From: WHSW01 sp963767475 | GTDB lineage: Bacteria; Actinomycetota; Thermoleophilia; Solirubrobacterales; 70-9 | Length of the DNA stretch: 64,000 nucleotides | Reading direction: 5' to 3' | Assembly: GCA_963767475.1 (NCBI GenBank) | Contig: CAVYEI010000002.1 | Location: forward strand, 310,001-374,000 | Part shown: piece after piece, positions 9,762-18,430 of the stretch | Layout of the letters: each line of letters opens with the position of its first letter | Position numbering within the stretch: the stretch's first letter is position 1 | The notes under the pieces: generated by a model | What the model was told of the DNA's origin: nothing | Database searches by the model: none | What the model saw: the letters and a program-made list of their open reading frames with translations, nothing else | Position numbers and translations under genes: made by a program

Positions 9762-10238
9762 GTGGTCGCGCCGACGCCCGATCAGCTCCGCAACGCGATG
9801 GCGCTCTCGCCAAGCGCGGTGACGATCATCACCGCGACCGGCGAGGGCGGCCCGGCGGGCGCCACGGCGAATGCGGTCACCTCGCTTTCGCTCGACCCCC
9901 CGCTGATGCTCGCCTGCCTCGACCAGGGCTCGCGGACGCTCGAGATCGTCCGCGCGAGCGGGGCCTTCGGCGTCAACGTGCTCGGCTCCGCGCAGGAGGC
10001 ACTCGCGCGCGGCTTCGCCAGCAAGGCGCCGCACACGGAGAAGTTCCGCGAAGTCGCATACAGCGAGCGCGAGGGGGTGCCGATCCTCGATGGCGCCGTC
10101 GCCTGGGTCGCCTGCAGGTTGCGCGAGCTCTATCCCGGCGGCGATCATGAGATCGCCGTCGGCGACGTGCTCGCCGTCGGCGCCAACGGCGGCGACCCGC
10201 TGATCTTCTTCGGCGGCGCCTACCGGCCGTTGGACTGA
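9762..10238 (+). CDS. Flavin reductase-like domain protein
   Basis: A 158-residue protein of the flavin reductase / HpaC family, which uses NAD(P)H to reduce FMN or FAD, often for a two-component monooxygenase. Family marks: L-S-P-S-A-V-T-I-I-T-A near the N-terminus, G-A-T-A-N-A-V-T-S-L-S-L-D-P-P-L-M-L, and the G-A-F-G-V-N-V-L followed by the C-terminal G-G-D-H-E-I-A-V-G-D-V. The GTG at 9762 is the first sensible start; the open frame extends upstream but overlaps the cytochrome c and serS genes in antisense. No partner oxygenase is adjacent. Confidence 0.88.
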   Translation: MVAPTPDQLRNAMALSPSAVTIITATGEGGPAGATANAVTSLSLDPPLMLACLDQGSRTLEIVRASGAFGVNVLGSAQEALARGFASKAPHTEKFREVAYSEREGVPILDGAVAWVACRLRELYPGGDHEIAVGDVLAVGANGGDPLIFFGGAYRPLD

Positions 10239-10390
10239 GGGCGATGCTCGTCCGGAACCGGGAGCTGGTGCTGCTCGCACCAGGCAACCAGCTCGCGGCG
10301 GGCGGCAACTGCGGGGTTCGCGGTCTGCTGCTCGCCGCGTCGATCTGACCTCTGCGTGCGCTTGTCGCGCTGTTCTGCCATCTCTCCCAT
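10220..10390 (-). CDS. Possible small basic protein (56 residues)
   Basis: A short open frame from ATG 10390 to TAG 10220 encodes a polar, basic peptide starting M-G-E-M-A-E-Q-R-D-K-R and containing A-A-R-R-E-L-V-A-W-C-E-Q-H-Q-L-P-V-P. A second in-frame ATG lies at 10381, preceded by GGGAGAG. It overlaps the last 19 bases of the flavin reductase gene on the other strand. No family is recognised; a chance frame is possible in DNA this GC-rich. Confidence 0.3.
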   Translation of the reverse strand: MGEMAEQRDKRTQRSDRRGEQQTANPAVAARRELVAWCEQHQLPVPDEHRPQSNGR

Positions 10391-10451
10391 TAACCGCCTA
10401 CCCGGCCGAAAGTCGCGGTGACTAATTTCGTGTTAAGCGGCGTCTTGCAGA

Positions 10452-10889
10452 TCAGAACAGGTGACCGCTGGTCCCGGCCGCGCGCAGGGCGAGCCCGAAG
10501 ACGACCAGCGCCGAGACGGCCATGATCCCGGTCTCGCGACGGACGATCGCGAGCGCGAAGCGATGCTGGCGATCCTGCGGCAACGCCTCGAAGTCGACGC
10601 CTTCGAGCTCGCGCTCGGCCGCCCCGGCGCGGGCAGCCTCGGCGAGCAGGGTGACGAGCAGCGGCAGGACGCCGTAGATGTAATGGAGATCATCGGGCGA
10701 CTCGTGGCCCAGCAGGAGCAGGATCGTCCCCAGCAGGACCTGGAGGACGACGGCGCCCTGCGCCGCCCGCAGCAGGTACCAGAAGGGGACGCTGGGCTGG
10801 CGCCGCAGCCAGGCGATCCCGCCGACGAGGCCGGCGGCGAGGTTGGTGATCAGGACGCCGACGCCGACGACAAGGTGCAGGGTCTCCAT
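10452..10889 (-). CDS. Four-helix membrane protein of unknown function
   Basis: A 145-residue protein with about four membrane segments: L-V-V-G-V-G-V-L-I-T-N-L-A-A-G-L, G-A-V-V-L-Q-V-L-L-G-T-I-L-L-L-L, Y-I-Y-G-V-L-P-L-L-V-T-L-L and T-G-I-M-A-V-S-A-L-V-V-F-G-L. His residues at the membrane edge (H5, then G-H-E-S and L-H-Y-I-Y) could ligate heme, but I cannot assign a family. It is divergent from the nuo operon; the 165-base gap 10890-11054 between them must hold the nuo promoter, although I see no convincing -35/-10 pair there. Confidence 0.7.
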   Translation of the reverse strand: METLHLVVGVGVLITNLAAGLVGGIAWLRRQPSVPFWYLLRAAQGAVVLQVLLGTILLLLGHESPDDLHYIYGVLPLLVTLLAEAARAGAAERELEGVDFEALPQDRQHRFALAIVRRETGIMAVSALVVFGLALRAAGTSGHLF

Positions 10890-11054
10890 CGCCGGCGGAT
10901 CAAAGCAGGCGCCTCAGCGGCGGCGCCCCTCCGCTCCGCCTTCGGCTCCGCGATCGGAGCAAATCCCGCCTATTGAGGTCGGATTTTTCCCTTTCTGATG
11001 CGGAAGCACACTATGTAGCAACCCTGCACAAGGTCGGATAGAACTCGGGGTGGC

Positions 11055-11420
11055 GTGCTTGAGAGTTACCTCCCCGTCCTCGTCTTCATCGCCCTCGGTG
11101 CACTCGTCGGCACGGCGTTCGCGCTGCTCAACTCGATCGTCGGTCGCAAGCGGGTCCGCAGCCGCGCGGCGAAGGCAGACCCCTACGAGTGCGGGCTGCC
11201 GAGCGAGGTCACGCGCAGCTTCCGCTTCGGGGTCAGCTTCTACATGATCGCGATGCTGTTCATCCTCTTCGACATCGAGGTCATCTTCCTCTACCCGGTC
11301 GGCGTGATCCTGAATGCGGCCGACTCGGTCTTCGTGCTCGTCGAGATGCTGATCTTCGTCGCCCTGCTGCTGGTGGCGCTGATCTATGTCTGGCGCCGGG
11401 GTGCGCTCGATTGGAGGTAA
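11055..11420 (+). CDS. nuoA: NADH-quinone oxidoreductase subunit A
   Basis: First gene of the 14-gene complex I operon, which couples NADH oxidation and quinone reduction to proton export. NuoA is a small membrane-arm subunit; this 121-residue copy has three hydrophobic segments and the conserved P-Y-E-C-G loop (the Cys takes part in the active/deactive switch in other species), then R-F-S/G-V-S-F-Y and F-I-L-F-D-I-E-V-I-F. GTG at 11055 with a G-rich element at 11047-11050. It overlaps the start of nuoB. Confidence 0.96.
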   Translation: MLESYLPVLVFIALGALVGTAFALLNSIVGRKRVRSRAAKADPYECGLPSEVTRSFRFGVSFYMIAMLFILFDIEVIFLYPVGVILNAADSVFVLVEMLIFVALLLVALIYVWRRGALDWR

Positions 11421-12151
11421 AGCGCGAGAAGCTGCGGGAGCTCTCCCCGCTGATCGAGCCGGGCTCTCCCGAGCATCTGCGGGTGCGCCAGTTGCGCGCG
11501 CAGGACCTCCTGCGCGGCGACCTCGACGACGCCGAGCTCGAGGAGCACGTCTCGGAGGCGGTGCTGACGACCTCGCTCGAGAAGCTGCTCGCCTGGGCCG
11601 CGTCGAACTCGATGTTCCCGCTGACCTTCGGGCTCGCCTGCTGCGCGATCGAGATGATCGCCGCGGTCGGCTCGCCGCGAAATGACCAGGCCCGGTTCGG
11701 AGCCGAGGCGCTGCGGGCCTCACCCCGCCAGGCCGACTTCATCATCCTCTCGGGCCGGGTCTCGATCAAGATGGCGCCGGTCATCCGCCGCCTCTACGAC
11801 CAGATGCTCGAACCGCGCTGGGCGATCTCGATGGGAGCTTGCTCGTCGTCGGGCGGGATGTTCGCCAACTACGCGGTCGTCCAGGGCGCCGACAAGTTCA
11901 TGCCGATCGACATCCACGTTCCCGGCTGCCCGCCACGCCCAGAGGCGCTCTTCTACGGCTTCAACAAGCTCCAGCACCAGATCCAGGGCCATCCCGACCA
12001 GGGCTGGCGACGCCGCTACAACGCGGTCGGGACCGAGGAATGGGCGCACGACAAGGTGATCGCGCAGCCCTCGGAGGCGGCGGAGGCGGCGTACGCGCGC
12101 GCCCGGGCAGGAGTTCTGGACACGGCGGGAACCGGTGAGGCTTCCGCCTGA
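11411..12151 (+). CDS. nuoB: NADH-quinone oxidoreductase subunit B
   Basis: Carries the N2 [4Fe-4S] cluster, the last electron carrier before quinone. The core has A-C-C-A-I-E-M, G-A-C-S-S-S-G-G-M-F and V-P-G-C-P-P-R-P-E-A, giving the four ligands with the unusual adjacent Cys pair. I place the start at TTG 11411, overlapping the nuoA stop by ten bases; this gives 246 residues with an N-terminal extension of about 45 residues before the fold and a C-terminal tail of about 50, longer than the usual ~160-220. A later GTG (within H-L-R-V-R-Q) is an alternative start. The stop overlaps nuoC by one base. Confidence 0.95.
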   Translation: MEVKREKLRELSPLIEPGSPEHLRVRQLRAQDLLRGDLDDAELEEHVSEAVLTTSLEKLLAWAASNSMFPLTFGLACCAIEMIAAVGSPRNDQARFGAEALRASPRQADFIILSGRVSIKMAPVIRRLYDQMLEPRWAISMGACSSSGGMFANYAVVQGADKFMPIDIHVPGCPPRPEALFYGFNKLQHQIQGHPDQGWRRRYNAVGTEEWAHDKVIAQPSEAAEAAYARARAGVLDTAGTGEASA

Positions 12152-12696
12152 TGCCTGACGCTCCCGGCCTCGAGCTGATCGCCGGCGAGCTGCGCGACGC
12201 CCATCCCGGCAGCGTCCTCGGCACCTACCACGAGCACGATCAGGCGTGCCTGATCGTCGACCCGGAGCAGAACCTCGCCGTACTGCGCTGGCTGCGCGAC
12301 ACGCCGGGCCAGGAGTACCGCTTCCTCGCCAGCCTCCACGGGGTCGACTACCTGCCCGCCGAGCCGCGCTTCGGTGTCCATTACGAGCTCCTCAACCGCG
12401 ACCGGGTCGAGCGCATCCGCGTGCGTGCCGCCCTCGCCGACCCGTCGGTAAACGGCGCCGGGCCGGACGCGCTGCCCGAGCTCGAGAGCTGCGTGCCCCT
12501 GTTCCCGACCGCCGAATTTCAGGAACGCGAGGCCTACGAGTTCTTCGGCATCATCTTCAGGGGACACCCGGACCTGCGCCGGATCCTGCTGCCCGAGGTC
12601 TACGTCGGCTGGCCGCAGCGGCGCGACTTCCCGATCGGTGGCGAGCCGGTGACCTTCACCCGCGACGAGCCCTCGGCTCCGGGCGGGTCGGACTAG
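12151..12696 (+). CDS. nuoC: NADH-quinone oxidoreductase subunit C
   Basis: A 181-residue peripheral-arm subunit at the interface of NuoB, D and I. The family signature E-R-E-A-Y-E-F-F-G-I-I-F-x-G-H-P-D-L-R-R-I-L is present near residues 127-150, followed by G-W-P-Q-R-R-D-F-P. NuoC is a separate gene here, not fused to NuoD as in E. coli. ATG overlaps the nuoB stop (TGATG); two bases separate its stop from the nuoD start. Confidence 0.95.
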   Translation: MPDAPGLELIAGELRDAHPGSVLGTYHEHDQACLIVDPEQNLAVLRWLRDTPGQEYRFLASLHGVDYLPAEPRFGVHYELLNRDRVERIRVRAALADPSVNGAGPDALPELESCVPLFPTAEFQEREAYEFFGIIFRGHPDLRRILLPEVYVGWPQRRDFPIGGEPVTFTRDEPSAPGGSD

Positions 12697-12698
12697 CG

Positions 12699-13991
12699 AT
12701 GGCCGACCTGCACGAGCACGGCAGCGCGCCCGCCTACGGCGGCGACGTGATCGCCGAGACCTCGGCGACCGTGATCGGTACCTCGCCGATCGAGCGCACC
12801 GAAGCCGGTGACGTGCTCGAGCCCGCGCACGAGCTGCTGACGGTGAACATGGGCCCACACCATCCGGCCACCCACGGGGTGCTTCGGCTGCTGGTCAGCC
12901 TCCAGGGTGAGGAGGTGCTCGACGTGAAGCCGATCGTCGGCTACGTGCACACCGGGATCGAGAAGAGCTGCGAGGACAAGAGCTACTGGAAGGTGATCCC
13001 GTTCGTCGAGCGCATGGACTACCTCTCCTACTTCTTCAACATGCAGGCGTTCTGCGGTGCGGTGGAGAAGCTGCTCGAGCTCGAGATCCCGCCGCGGGCC
13101 GTCTACCTGCGGATGATCCACCTCGAGCTCAACCGGCTGCACTCGCACCTGTTCTGGCTCGGGACGACGGCGCTCGACCTCGGCGCCGTCTCGATGCTCT
13201 GGTACGCGCTGCGCGAGCGCGACACGATCCTCGACCTTTTCGAGATGTCGACCGGCCAGCGGATGCACACCCGCTACTTCCAGGTCGGCGGGGTCTTCGA
13301 GGACATCCCGGTCGGGTTCGAGAAGAAGCTGCGCACCTTCCTGCACGACATGCCGAACCGGATCAGCCAGTACGAGGCGCTGGTCAACCGCAACGAGATC
13401 TTCCTGCAGCGGACCAAGGGCGTCGGGATCGTCCCCCGCGAGCGACTGCTCGAGCTCGGGGTCACCGGGCCGCTGCTGCGCGCCTCCGGCGAGCCCTGGG
13501 ACCTGCGCAAGGCCGATCCCTACCTCGCCTACGGCGACGTCGAATTCAAGATCCCGGTCGGCACCGTCGGCGACGGCTACGACCGCTACCGCTGCCGGAT
13601 GCAGGAGATGCGCGAGTCGGTGCGGATCATCGAGCAGTGTCTCGACGGCCTCCCGGAGGGGCCGTGGATCGCCGACGACCGCAAGGTGGTGCTGCCGCCG
13701 CGCGAGGAGCTCGCGACCTCGATGGAGGCGCTGATCCACCACTTCAAGCTCGTCACCGAGGGCTTCCGCGTCCCGCCCGGCGAGGTCTACTACCCGATCG
13801 AAGGGCCGCGGGGCGAGCTCGGCTGCTACGTGCTCGCCGACGGCTCCGCGAAGCCCGCCCGCGTGCACTTCCGCGATCCCTCGTTCGTCAACCTCCAGTC
13901 GCTGCGGGACATGTGCGTCGGCGGCTACGTCGCCGACCTGATCCAGAACCTCGGCATGCTCGATCCGATCCTCGGGGGGGTGGACCGCTGA
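12699..13991 (+). CDS. nuoD: NADH-quinone oxidoreductase subunit D (49-kDa type)
   Basis: A 430-residue subunit that forms the quinone-binding cavity with NuoB. G-P-H-H-P-A-T-H-G-V-L-R is the conserved loop bearing the quinone-head-group His; V-G-Y-V-H-T-G-I-E-K and E-L-N-R-L-H-S-H-L-F-W-L-G-T follow, and the C-terminus ends D-P-I-L-G-G-V-D-R as in the family. The N-terminal 45 residues before V-N-M-G-P-H-H are an extension with low conservation. ATG 12699 follows the nuoC stop directly. Confidence 0.97.
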   Translation: MADLHEHGSAPAYGGDVIAETSATVIGTSPIERTEAGDVLEPAHELLTVNMGPHHPATHGVLRLLVSLQGEEVLDVKPIVGYVHTGIEKSCEDKSYWKVIPFVERMDYLSYFFNMQAFCGAVEKLLELEIPPRAVYLRMIHLELNRLHSHLFWLGTTALDLGAVSMLWYALRERDTILDLFEMSTGQRMHTRYFQVGGVFEDIPVGFEKKLRTFLHDMPNRISQYEALVNRNEIFLQRTKGVGIVPRERLLELGVTGPLLRASGEPWDLRKADPYLAYGDVEFKIPVGTVGDGYDRYRCRMQEMRESVRIIEQCLDGLPEGPWIADDRKVVLPPREELATSMEALIHHFKLVTEGFRVPPGEVYYPIEGPRGELGCYVLADGSAKPARVHFRDPSFVNLQSLRDMCVGGYVADLIQNLGMLDPILGGVDR

Positions 13992-14707
13992 TGGATGCCG
14001 AGCTCAACCAGCCCCGGCACCTGCTCGAGCCGACCGACGACCTGACGGCGCAGGAGCGCCGGCGGCTGATCGCGGCGATGCGGCCCGAGGACGCCGAGGG
14101 CGTGCCGGAGCTGCACGAGGTCGAGATTCCCGACCAGCTGCGCGAGGAGATCGAGGAGATGATGTCGCGCTACCCGCAGCTGCGCTCGGCCTCGATCCCG
14201 GCACTGTGGGCGATCCAGCGCCACTACGGCTGGTGCTCGCCGGAGGGAATTCGTCAGGCGGCCGCCGTGATGGGCGTCACCCCCGCGTACCTGGAGTCGG
14301 TCGCCAGCTTCTACGACCTGTTTGCGACTGAGCCGGTCGGTACCCACCGGGTCCTCGTCTGCACCAACATCTCCTGCTGGATGCGCGGTGGCGACGAGCT
14401 GCTGGAGTCGTTCTGCGAGGCGGCGGGCGCCGACCACCACGAGGCCTCCCACCACGGCGCCAGCTCCGCCGACGGCGAGTTCTTCGTCAAGGGCTTCGAG
14501 TGCCTCGGAGCCTGCGACCTGGCGCCGATGGCGTCCCTCGATGAGCGCTACTACGGCCCGCTCGACGCCGCCGACGCGGTGGCCGCGATCGGGGCGCTTC
14601 GCGACGGCAAGCAGCCGCCGGAGGAGAAGGCGCTCAGCCTCCGGCCCGCTGCCGGCGGCCCCGAGCCCGAGCCCGACCCACGCCTGAAGGGAACCGACCT
14701 TGCCTGA
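13991..14707 (+). CDS. nuoE: NADH-quinone oxidoreductase subunit E (24-kDa type)
   Basis: Thioredoxin-fold subunit carrying the N1a [2Fe-2S] cluster. The ligands are visible as C-T-N-I-S-C and C-L-G-A-C, the normal C-x4-C ... C-x3-C spacing. At 238 residues it is longer than E. coli NuoE (166) because of an N-terminal extension of about 45 residues and a Pro/Glu-rich tail. ATG overlaps the nuoD stop; the last eight bases overlap the nuoF start. Confidence 0.95.
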   Translation: MDAELNQPRHLLEPTDDLTAQERRRLIAAMRPEDAEGVPELHEVEIPDQLREEIEEMMSRYPQLRSASIPALWAIQRHYGWCSPEGIRQAAAVMGVTPAYLESVASFYDLFATEPVGTHRVLVCTNISCWMRGGDELLESFCEAAGADHHEASHHGASSADGEFFVKGFECLGACDLAPMASLDERYYGPLDAADAVAAIGALRDGKQPPEEKALSLRPAAGGPEPEPDPRLKGTDLA

Positions 14708-16022
14708 GACGAGGGTGCTGTTTCGCCACATCGACGAGCCCGGGATCGCCACGCTCGAGGGCTACCGAAGCCACGGCGGCTACCGGGCGCTCGAGCGCGC
14801 CTGCCTCGAGCTCGAGCCGGCGGACCTGATCGGCACCTTCGAGGAGTCGGGCCTGCGCGGCCGCGGCGGAGCCGGCTTCTCGATGGGCAAGAAGGGCTCC
14901 TTCCTCCCCCGGGGTGAGATGCGCAAGTACGTCTGCTGCAACGCCGACGAGTCCGAGCCCGGTGCGTTCAAGGACCGCGAGCTGATGCAGAAGAACCCGC
15001 ATCAACTGGTCGAGGGGGTGGCGATCGCGGCGCTTGCGGTCGGCGCGAGCTACGCCTTCATCTTCATCCGCGGCGAGTACTGGGAGATCGCCGACGTGCT
15101 CGATCGCGCCGTCGCCGAGGCCTACGAGGCCAACTACCTGGGCCCGAACGTGCTCGGCTCGGGCGCCGCGATCGACCTCGTCGTCCACCGCGGCGCCGGC
15201 GCCTACATCTGCGGCGAGGAGACCGCGCTGCTGGACGCGCTCGAGGGCAAGCGCGGCAACCCGCGGCTGAAGCCACCGTTCCCGGCGATCCAGGGCCTCT
15301 ACGGCGGCCCGACGCTGATCAACAACGTCGAGACGCTCTCCAACCTGCCCCACATCGTCAACAACGGCTCCAACTGGTTCAAGAGCTTCGGCTCCGAGCA
15401 GTCGCCGGGGACCAAGGTGGTCTCGATCTCCGGCTGCGTCCAGCGGCCCGGCAACTACGAGGTCGAGCTCGGTGTCCCCTCGCGGGAGATCATCTTCGAG
15501 CTCGCCGGCGGGCCCGCCGAGGGGCGGCGGGTGAAGGCCTGGTTCCCGGGCGGGTCCTCGTCGCCGGTGCTGACCGAAGCCGAGCTCGATCTCCCCTACA
15601 CCTTCGAGGACATGGCCGAGGCCGGCTCGATGCTCGGCTCCGGCTCGATCATCATCTGCGACGACACCGTCTCGATCCCCGAGCTGGCGCTGCGAACGGC
15701 GCGCTTTTACCACCACGAGTCCTGCGGCAAATGCACGCCGTGCCGGGAGGGGACCAACTGGACGGTGAAGATGCTCGAGCGGATCACCCGCGGCGAGGCG
15801 ACGCCGATGGACCTCGAGATCATCAGCTCGGTGCAGGAGAACATCATCGGCCACTGCCTCTGCGTGCTCGGCGACTCGATGGCGATGCCGGTCGGGGCGA
15901 TGGTGGCCAAGTTCCGCGGCGAGTTCGAGCAGGCGATCGCCGCCGCGCGCGAGCCCGGGGTCGGCGACTTCGACGCCTCGCCGATCGACCGCCCGCTGAC
16001 GACCGGGGTGGTTGCGTCGTGA
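14700..16022 (+). CDS. nuoF: NADH-quinone oxidoreductase subunit F (51-kDa type)
   Basis: NADH-oxidising subunit with FMN and the N3 [4Fe-4S] cluster, 440 residues, the normal size. Nucleotide and flavin motifs: GLRGRGGAGFSMGKKG (NADH) and N-A-D-E-S-E-P-G-A-F-K-D-R (FMN), then I-C-G-E-E-T-A-L-L. Cluster ligands: ESCGKCTPCREGT plus the later C in I-I-G-H-C-L-C. It begins at TTG 14700, inside nuoE; no other in-frame start fits the M-P-E-T-R-V-L-F N-terminus. Confidence 0.97.
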   Translation: MPETRVLFRHIDEPGIATLEGYRSHGGYRALERACLELEPADLIGTFEESGLRGRGGAGFSMGKKGSFLPRGEMRKYVCCNADESEPGAFKDRELMQKNPHQLVEGVAIAALAVGASYAFIFIRGEYWEIADVLDRAVAEAYEANYLGPNVLGSGAAIDLVVHRGAGAYICGEETALLDALEGKRGNPRLKPPFPAIQGLYGGPTLINNVETLSNLPHIVNNGSNWFKSFGSEQSPGTKVVSISGCVQRPGNYEVELGVPSREIIFELAGGPAEGRRVKAWFPGGSSSPVLTEAELDLPYTFEDMAEAGSMLGSGSIIICDDTVSIPELALRTARFYHHESCGKCTPCREGTNWTVKMLERITRGEATPMDLEIISSVQENIIGHCLCVLGDSMAMPVGAMVAKFRGEFEQAIAAAREPGVGDFDASPIDRPLTTGVVAS

Positions 16023-18430
16023 GTCGCGATCGCCCGCAGATCACCCTCGTCGTCGACGGGGTCGAGGTCAAGGCGCCGGAGGGCGAGATGCTGGTCGACG
16101 CGGCCAAGGGCGGCGACGTCGAGATCCCGGTCTTCTGTTACGAGCCGAAGCTCGGCGGGCCGGTCGGCGCCTGCCGGATGTGCCTGGTCGAGATCGAGGG
16201 GATCCCGAAGCTGCAGACGGCATGCTCAACCCCGGTGCGCGACGGGATGGTCGTCTACACCCAGACCGACAGGGTGAGGACGTCGCAGGCCGCCGTGGTC
16301 GAGTTCCTGCTCGTCAACCACCCGCTCGACTGCCCGGTCTGCGACAAGGGCGGCGAGTGCCCGCTCCAGGACATCGCCATGGGCTGGGGGCCGGGACGAA
16401 GCCGGGTCACCGACCCCAAGCGCCACTTCCGCAAGCCGATCCCGCTCTCACCGCTGGTGCGGATCGACCGCGAGCGCTGCATCCTCTGCTACCGCTGCGT
16501 GCGCTTCAGCCAGGAGGTCGCCGAGGACGAGCAGCTGCAGCTGCTCGAGCGCGGCTCCTCGAGCTACGTCGGCACCTTCGACGAGCGCCCCTACATCGCC
16601 CCCTTCCACGGCAACATCATCGAGCTCTGCCCCGTCGGCGCGCTCACCTCCGAGGCCTACCGCTTCCGCGCCCGGCCCTGGGACATCGAGGACGCGGGCT
16701 CGATCTGCACGCTGTGCCCGAGCCAGTGCAACGTCAAGTTCACGGTCCGCGACGAACGCGTCCAGCGGGTGCTGGCGCGCGACAACCACGAGGTCGACAA
16801 CGGCTGGCTCTGCGACAAGGGCCGCTTCGGCTTCGAGATGATCTCCTCCGAGGATCGGATCACCGAGCCGCGGCTGAGCGGCAACCGCGCCGGCTGGGCG
16901 CAGGCGCTCGAGGTCGCGGCGGCGAAACTGGGCTCGGGCCGCGGGCGGATCGCCGCGATCGTCGGCGGGCAGAGCTCCAACGAGGAGGCCTACCTGGTGC
17001 AGCGGATCGTCCGCGAGGCGCTCGGCTCGCCGCACGTGACCTCGATCGACGAGCTCGACGTGGGCGCGCTGGCGGCGCTCTCGGCGCCCGACCTGAGCGC
17101 CTCGATCGCCGACATCGACGACGCCGAGTCGATCCTGCTGATCGGGGCCGACCCGCTGAACTCGATGCCGATCCTCGACCTGCGGCTGCGCAAGGCCGTC
17201 CGCCACTCCGAGGTCCGCCTGGTGATCGCCTCCGATCGGCCGACCGCGCTCGACGGCGGCGCCGAGGAGACCGCCCGCTACGCGCCCGGCAGCGACGCCG
17301 CCTTCCTCGCCGCGCTCGAGGCCGAGCTCGGTCCGGATCCGGCGCCCGACGGTCCGCACCAGGCCGATGCGGAGCGCCTGGCCGGCGAGCTGCGGCCGGG
17401 CAAGTCGCTGGTGATCTGGGGCGAGCGGCTCGGCCGCGGCCCCGACGGCGCCGCGGCACTGGGCTCGCTGCTCAACTGCCTCCAGGCGCTCAAGTGCTCG
17501 GCCGACACCGGTGGCAGCTTCTCGGTCCCCGAGGGCGCCAACGCCCGCGGCTCGCGCGAGGTCGGCTGTCTGCCCGGCGCCGGGCCCGGTTTCACCGCCG
17601 CCGACCCGGGGCGCAACCTGGAGCAGATCAAGCAGGGCCTGCTCGACGCCGAGCTCGACGGCGTCATCCTCCTGCACGCCGACCCGGTTCGCGACCTGCC
17701 CGACGGCCCGGGCTGGGCCAAGGCGCTGAACCAGGCGCGCACCGTGGTCGCGATCTCGAACTTCGACGACGCCTCGACCAAGGCTGCCGACATCGTCCTC
17801 CCGGCCGAGGCCTACGCCGAGAAGGAGGGCACGGTCACCCATCCCGACGGGCGCCTGCAGCGCCTGCGCCCCTCGGTCCCGCGCCCCAACCTGGTCCACC
17901 CGGTGTGGCAGGTGCTGGCCGAGCTCGCCGCCGCGCTCGGCGACGAGACCGGCGTCGACTCCGCCGTCGAAGCGCTCGACGAGATCGCGGCGGTGGTGCC
18001 CTTCTACGCCGGCCTCACTCCCGACGAGATCGGCGGCACCGGGGTTCGCTGGCAGGAGCGCGAGCAGGCGTCGAGCTTCACCGCGGCCGAGCCGCCGGCG
18101 GCCGTGTCGCCGCCGGCGCCGGCGAGCAACGACGGCCTCCGCCTCGGGACCTACAGGGACCTGTGGGCGGGAGAGGTGACGGATCGCAACCACGCACTCA
18201 GGTTCCTGGCCCCTGCCCAGAGGATCGAGCTGGCGCCGGCGGACGCCGAGCAACTCGAGCTCAGCGAGGGCGATCAGGTCGAGGTTCGCTCGAACGGGTC
18301 GAGCGTTCGGGCGCGGGTCGTGCTTCGCGAGCGGATGCGGCCGGGGGCGGCGTTTCTGATCGAGGGCACCGCCGAGAACAACGCCAACGCCCTCAACGGC
18401 GCCGAGACGGTCGAGGTGACGAAGCTTTGA
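16019..18430 (+). CDS. nuoG: NADH-quinone oxidoreductase subunit G
   Basis: Large 803-residue iron-sulfur subunit of the peripheral arm. N-terminal ligands: C-x10-C-x2-C-x13-C type [2Fe-2S] (C-Y-E-P ... G-A-C-R-M-C ... A-C-S-T-P), the His-Cys3 cluster (H-P-L-D-C-P-V-C-D-K-G-G-E-C), N4 (C-I-L-C-Y-R-C ... E-L-C-P-V-G-A-L) and the extra N7 cluster (C-T-L-C-P-S-Q-C ... G-W-L-C-D-K-G). N7 occurs only in some bacteria. The rest is a molybdopterin-oxidoreductase-like fold with no cofactor expected, plus a C-terminal beta-barrel domain. Start GTG 16019 overlaps the nuoF stop by four bases. Confidence 0.96.
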   Translation: MSRDRPQITLVVDGVEVKAPEGEMLVDAAKGGDVEIPVFCYEPKLGGPVGACRMCLVEIEGIPKLQTACSTPVRDGMVVYTQTDRVRTSQAAVVEFLLVNHPLDCPVCDKGGECPLQDIAMGWGPGRSRVTDPKRHFRKPIPLSPLVRIDRERCILCYRCVRFSQEVAEDEQLQLLERGSSSYVGTFDERPYIAPFHGNIIELCPVGALTSEAYRFRARPWDIEDAGSICTLCPSQCNVKFTVRDERVQRVLARDNHEVDNGWLCDKGRFGFEMISSEDRITEPRLSGNRAGWAQALEVAAAKLGSGRGRIAAIVGGQSSNEEAYLVQRIVREALGSPHVTSIDELDVGALAALSAPDLSASIADIDDAESILLIGADPLNSMPILDLRLRKAVRHSEVRLVIASDRPTALDGGAEETARYAPGSDAAFLAALEAELGPDPAPDGPHQADAERLAGELRPGKSLVIWGERLGRGPDGAAALGSLLNCLQALKCSADTGGSFSVPEGANARGSREVGCLPGAGPGFTAADPGRNLEQIKQGLLDAELDGVILLHADPVRDLPDGPGWAKALNQARTVVAISNFDDASTKAADIVLPAEAYAEKEGTVTHPDGRLQRLRPSVPRPNLVHPVWQVLAELAAALGDETGVDSAVEALDEIAAVVPFYAGLTPDEIGGTGVRWQEREQASSFTAAEPPAAVSPPAPASNDGLRLGTYRDLWAGEVTDRNHALRFLAPAQRIELAPADAEQLELSEGDQVEVRSNGSSVRARVVLRERMRPGAAFLIEGTAENNANALNGAETVEVTKL

